Shown in pieces: positions 59,219 to 64,000 of a stretch of DNA of 64,000 nt. Numbering within the stretch: position 1 is the first letter of the stretch; the number at the start of each line of letters is the position of its first letter. The DNA is from Rotaria sp. Silwood1 (taxonomy: Eukaryota > Rotifera > Eurotatoria > Philodinida > Philodinidae), in assembly GCA_905250075.1 (NCBI GenBank), contig CAJNOP010000122.1, forward strand, positions 188,830 through 252,829, read 5' to 3'. Made by a program: the position numbers and the translations under genes. Under the pieces are notes generated by a model. It had not been told where the DNA came from, ran no database searches, and saw nothing but the letters and a program-made list of their open reading frames with translations.

Positions 59219-62200
59219 TTAGCTATATGTAGGAACGTAAGCAGTTCCAGTGGCTCCAAAACTGCTTTGGTGCAGTGCTTGATTAATTATAATTATCAGG
59301 GCTAAGACGAATGGATGATCTTCACTACCATCAATTTCTGCTTCGTAGGTATCAACCAAACTCGAATATTTCCTGCTTGCAATTGCCACTGTACGATCTT
59401 CTTTTTTCAATGTAAACGAACGACCAAGAAAATCCAATGCTTCTAATTTATATTCACCATAGACTGAATTAACTGAAAACTTTTCATTCCACGAAAATTT
59501 CTTCTTGACTAATGCTAATTGGCGGCCTTTATCACCATCATGTATTGAAAATATTTTGTATGTTGGATGTAAATGACACAGTTCTTCTTCAATCTTAATC
59601 AAACCACTAAAAGTAGAAATTGACGTTTCGTGGAAATAAAATTAAAATAATGGTCGCATTACTAAGAAAATGAGTATTTAATCATATACAATTCTAATAA
59701 TTTGTGATTTATCCAAGAACCCATCCGATAAACGAGGCGCTGAATTTCATTATCCAATCTTTTCTGAGTTAAAAAAAAATATCGTAAAGTCCACAAGGAA
59801 TATCAGAAAACCTTATTTTCAAAGTCAGACTTGAGATTTCTATCGTACACTGTTCTCCTTAAGACGATTGTCTATATTGCTAAATAGAAAATGCCTATAA
59901 GAATTCGGTGATGCATTTCTATTTTCTTGAAAAAATCATTGAAATTCAGCTTACGATTGTGTGCAGAAAATAAAACTCAGTTTCTGTGAAACACAAAATT
60001 TGAAATTTGAACAAAGAATAATAAAACTTTCAAAATTCTATAGCCTTTTGAAAGTCGATTTTCTACAAAACAGAGCCTATTCAAAATTTAGAGCCTAGGT
60101 AAAGTTGCATGATCTCGTTAGTAATAAGCTAACTGCTTGAGCTCTTTTTAAGGTTATATATAACTCATAAGAATTGACATAAATTATATCTTTACGATGC
60201 AAAAGCCATTGAACAGTTTCTGGTCTTGTTTTGTCAGTTGTATTTCGCTCATTTAGATTCAATATACAATAGAAAAATCAAAAAATTTTGCTTACGATAT
60301 TTTAAGAATAGATGTCAATAACATTCATTCGTAATTTTATCTATGAACAAGCTAAATCTTGATTACTCGGAACTTTCGTAAGTTATTGGTGAGATGACAC
60401 ACAGTATCTACTAACAGATAGATTAGTCGTCTTCGTACACTCATTTGAAGTTGTTGAATGTTACGTGGATTTTGGATTTTACTTAATTTGATTTTTTTCT
60501 GTTCGTCTATCAAACAAACCATGAAATTGTTAGACCTTCTCTGTCGATTCTTAAGTCGCTTGTTTTTCCTTCTTTTACATGTGTTTTTGCAGTCTCTGAA
60601 AACAAAATGTCGTGTATATATCCCATAATAGCCATAACAAAATGATGGCGTGCTGTTTCTCTATTATTCGAATAGTATTGCGTATTTTTTTTCTATCATT
60701 GAGCTAGTTCAAATCGTCAAAACAATAAAACTCGACTGGCAACGCTCCGGAAATCAGCAAAGGTTAGATGCCGCTGATCATCTTCATTTAGAAGTCTAGA
60801 TTGACTTTGACTAAGATTGACACCGTTCACAAGGAAGTAATCGAGACTGGAACTAAAGAATCTAGGTCGGGTACATTCCTGTGTTTGAGTAAAAGAATCG
60901 AGGGACCATTTTAGACTTAAGTTTACTAGATTTTGCAGCAGATTTCTGTATAACGAGAATACAGCGAAAAAAAATCGTCCCACACATCTGTAGACACCAT
61001 TTATTGTATTTGTTTTTAATTTTTCTAATTACGTTTTATGACGAGCGAACTTTTTTCTATCATGATCTAGTTCCAAAGAGAAATTTTCAGGTGTAAAAAA
61101 ATTTTGTTCAAACAAAATAAGAATGGTGAGTTGCTTCCTAATTCGAATTCGACTATAAATGTAGTTCACAAAATCCCCTACCAATATATTTGCAGTTAGG
61201 AAAAGATTTCGATTCAGTTATTCATGCATATAATTAGTATACGTATATAAAGAGTTTTCCATATGAATTCAGAAATAGATACGAATAGACTTAGTTTTAG
61301 TTATATATATAACTGAGAAAAAAATCGTTTCAGTCTTTATTTCGATTAAAATGTTATGATAGAAGCATATTCTTTAAAAAACTTACTACATATTCTCAAA
61401 GTGCATTGGGGTTTTCTATTTATATATAAGTAAAATGAATTGAGTGCAATGAATGCACGCTTGTGTTGAAACATCCATAGAATTGATTTTTTCAGTATGA
61501 TAAAAAATAATATTTTTTGAATATTTAATCATTATAGAATTATCTTTAAAAAAAATGTTTATATCTTCATTTGAAAATGAGAAAAATCTTTATCTTTTTA
61601 CATTTTGAACATATATTTAGTGTCAAAATAACTTTTTAAAAGTTAAAACATATAGATTCTAGTCAAAGTTCAAATTACGTATATCGTCATAAGTATTTTT
61701 TTGTGTTTTCTTCCCTTCATATGGTAAACAATGGTTCGCGAATAATGTAAATAATTCTCATAAGAAATCGAAGAGAAAAGTTTTCTGGTGACACTTTGCT
61801 TTCTATTTTAATTTCATTATCAGAATAGAAATAGATGTTCGACGAATTGATTGTATTTCATCATATCACTTCATATACTTAACTATCCTGAACTTTCCGA
61901 ACAAACACTAAAAATATCTCTCTTGTTTTCGAGGATGTCACAATTGGTATATGCATGCTATTCATATTATTCGTCAACAGAGGGTGTGAGTGCGGATGTG
62001 GGTGTAGATTTAGATGAATAGATGGCTTACACTCAGGCCCACACCCACACCCTGACTACTGCTCTAACTTAGCTAACAGAGGTGAAATAATAGTTTGAAA
62101 TATAGTAGAAAACTGATAGATCATCTTACTTTCCATTCATGTCTTCTAAAACCATTTTATCAGCAATCGTTAAAAGTTTTGATCGAACGATGAAAACATC

Positions 62201-62323
62201 TTGGTCTGATTCATCTTTGATTTTGTAATTATCAGTGAGTGAAAGTAATTTCTCACGGATTTTGTAACGACGAGTTGATGTTGATTCACCCAGATGATCA
62301 ATCGTTAAATATGCGTTTGACAT
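59219..62323 (-). CDS. LURP-one-related (LOR/tubby-like) protein
   Basis: Two exons, 62323-62130 and 59606-59219, join at phase 2 (GGAAA|GTAAGA ... CTTTTAG|T) to give 193 residues without stops. Marks: RRYKIREKLLSLTDNYKIKD and FIVRSKLLTIADKMVLEDMN in the first half; LIKIEEELCHLHPTYKIFS, SVNSVYGEYKLEALDFLGRS and DRTVAIASRKYSSLVDTYEA in the second. These are the beta-strand pattern of the LURP-one-related family, which has the tubby/scramblase-type barrel around one central helix; here that helix would be the hydrophobic HPFVLALIIIINQAL. Family members occur in plants, fungi and bacteria; their function is poorly known, with plant ones linked to pathogen response. The intron is 2523 bp, far longer than its neighbours, and contains a telomere-like island at 61980. 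Confidence 0.8.
61980..62055. repeat. Telomere-like hairpin island inside the LOR intron
   Basis: A G-rich arm (AGGGTGTGAGTGCGGATGTG), the 26-bp core at 62004-62029, then a C-rich arm (CAGGCCCACACCCACACCCT). The core is identical to 58278-58303, about 3.7 kb away. Confidence 0.85.
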
Positions 62324-64000
62324 AATGCGGAACAGTTCTTATCAATAAATGGATAGATTATATCGAGAAATCTCAACAAAATTATGCTAATATTGCTATT
62401 CTAGGTGTGTTTATGCACATAATAAGTCAATGTTTAATATTGCGTCGATAAAATTCAAAATGTCAAAGTTCTTTTTTCTTGTTGTTCTTCAGTGAGTATT
62501 ATATTGACAGAGAGATTTTATCTTCAACAATGCAAATAAGGTTAAAAAAATACTAACGCATTATCATATACTTCTTATCATTTTCTTTTTGCCTGGTTTT
62601 TTTTTCTTTAAGCTTATCTCCGCAATGTCATGTTAGTAGTGAAGTGTTACGATTTAAACATTAAAAAAATTAGATCGTCGTCAATAGCTTTTTCTTAATT
62701 TTCTTTCGAAAGCTCACGTTGACGTCAAAGTACGCATGTGCGCAAATAAACCAAATAATAATTATTTTCTTCAAATAGACCCTATAAGTTTTTCTTCTTG
62801 TCAATTACTAATATTGACTCATGGGTTTCATTTTCAAGCTGCAAATAATGCAAAGAAAGACTCTTTTTCCATGACCTTCGTCTTTTCTTCGATATTTTTA
62901 TGTTCCTGCGTTACCTTTCTTTGTCATCATCAACAAAACGGAAGGCAAGATTGTTTTAAATTATGTTTCTCACTTTGTTAAAAAAGTCTAATGAAAATTA
63001 TTCCACAAGTTAATGTTCTATTCGATTTAAAATATTAATTTATGCATAATTCGAAGCATGGAAAGTAAAGAAATCTTTGCTATAAAATTAATTAGGAAGT
63101 TTTAAGGACGAATTTCTGATGAAATGGAACTGAATCTATTAGAAAGACACTATTAAAATTATATTCACGAGCTTAATTATGTATTTTATTCGACTCTATT
63201 TCCTCGAAATTCCTATAAAATTGCCGATTAATCGCGACACATCGAAGGGATAGTCAGGTGCTAAAATACGATTAATTACTTTTTTTTTCCGTCGATATTT
63301 TCTCGACTAAGGTCTTTATTTGAGTCATATAATTTCAATTTCGTAGACATATTCAGTATTGATTATTGCCGGTCCTAATAGACAAACTATTGTAGTGCAA
63401 AATAATAATTTTGACATGATTCCACATTAAAAAATAGAAGAGCGTTAGAAAAAATGATAAACCAATAATCACTCACACTAAAACCAAACAGAATCGAAAA
63501 AAATATTCATAACTACATGATACCAATCTTCAATAAGTTATTTTCAATGCCATCCATGAAACCATGGCATTGATATTTACAATCTACATCTAAAACATCG
63601 CCACGAAATATAAATCTAAGGAACGATTTCAAATATGACTGTAAATGATGTAAACATAAAGAATAATGTTACTGATGTAGGGAGAGATTCATCTCAACTG
63701 AATTCAAACAAAACTTCTAATAGAAAAACATTCGATCTAAAATTATGGTAAAAATAGACTACCGATTTTAAACAATCATGTTTCGAATCGAAAAAATTTA
63801 ATTTCCTCCAGTTTAAGGAAGTATATGCACTTTTCTACCAATTTAATCCTATCATAGAGTTCTCTTGTGTTTTCAATATCATTTGCATATTAAGACTTTT
63901 GGGCGAAAAAGTATGAGGTTTCTAAGTATTTCTCTGTTCTAAACTGTCTTGACAATAATTTTCTTACTTAAACTGATATTCCTTCTTAAATAGTGAAGCC
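62324..64000. other. 5' flank of LOR gene; no supported gene
   Basis: AT-rich. A minus-strand frame at about 63335-63417 starts MSKLLFCTTIVCLLGP, a plausible signal peptide, but stops after about 30 codons without an acceptable continuation. Confidence 0.45.

Noticed and set aside
1-64000. tRNA, rRNA or CRISPR features
   Set aside because: I saw no cloverleaf with a GGTTCGAATCC-type T-loop, no rRNA blocks and no regularly spaced direct repeats. A tRNA scan would settle the first point.

Overview
The window looks like nuclear DNA of a bdelloid rotifer (Adineta/Rotaria/Philodina type). This rests on AT-rich sequence with mostly short GT-AG introns, families that are heavily expanded in bdelloids (F-box/LRR-like, NHL-repeat, FMRFamide-type 7TM, SLC44), a bacterial-type acetyltransferase, a Penelope-like retroelement remnant, a mariner element, and many G-rich islands of the TGTGGG type that I recall as the bdelloid telomere repeat. 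The organism call is inference. A 100-base assembly gap lies at 7583-7682.

Layout, left to right. 1-9.5 kb: a three-exon F-box gene with a hydrophobic tail (3455-6736), two telomere-like hairpins and the gap. 9.6-15.7 kb, minus strand: a 14-exon gene whose exons join in phase at every junction into about 1131 codons. It encodes a signal peptide, a C-type-lectin-like region, an EGF module, a membrane segment, a cytoplasmic linker and a complete STRA6-type retinol-receptor region. It is the most interesting gene here. 17-23 kb: a TA-flanked foldback element, a nearly complete choline-transporter-like (SLC44) gene with an in-frame TGA, a second foldback element and a Penelope-type reverse transcriptase remnant that stops at a telomere-like island. 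24-30 kb: a decayed F-box gene, then a largely empty stretch. 30-37 kb: a small secretory/membrane protein, a 7TM receptor tail exon and a B-box/NHL gene.

38-48 kb: an inverted-repeat element, a phosphinothricin-acetyltransferase-like gene with one TGA, a dead mariner with very long inverted termini, a phospholipase-A2-like secreted protein, a kinase-loop fragment and a decayed NHL membrane protein carrying a foldback insertion. 50-58 kb: a large inverted-terminal element, membrane-protein remnants and a two-exon metallo-beta-lactamase-like gene. 58-62.3 kb: the last exon of a PARP gene cut off by a telomere-like island that itself holds a hAT-like element with an exact 8-bp duplication, then a two-exon LURP-one-related gene with a 2.5-kb intron containing another copy of the island. 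The last 1.7 kb looks empty.

Intact genes are few and unrelated in function. Broken genes, foldback elements and telomere-like hairpins are many. Together this suggests an accessory, possibly subtelomere-derived region. All exon structures were derived by hand from splice consensus, phase and family resemblance; no search was run.
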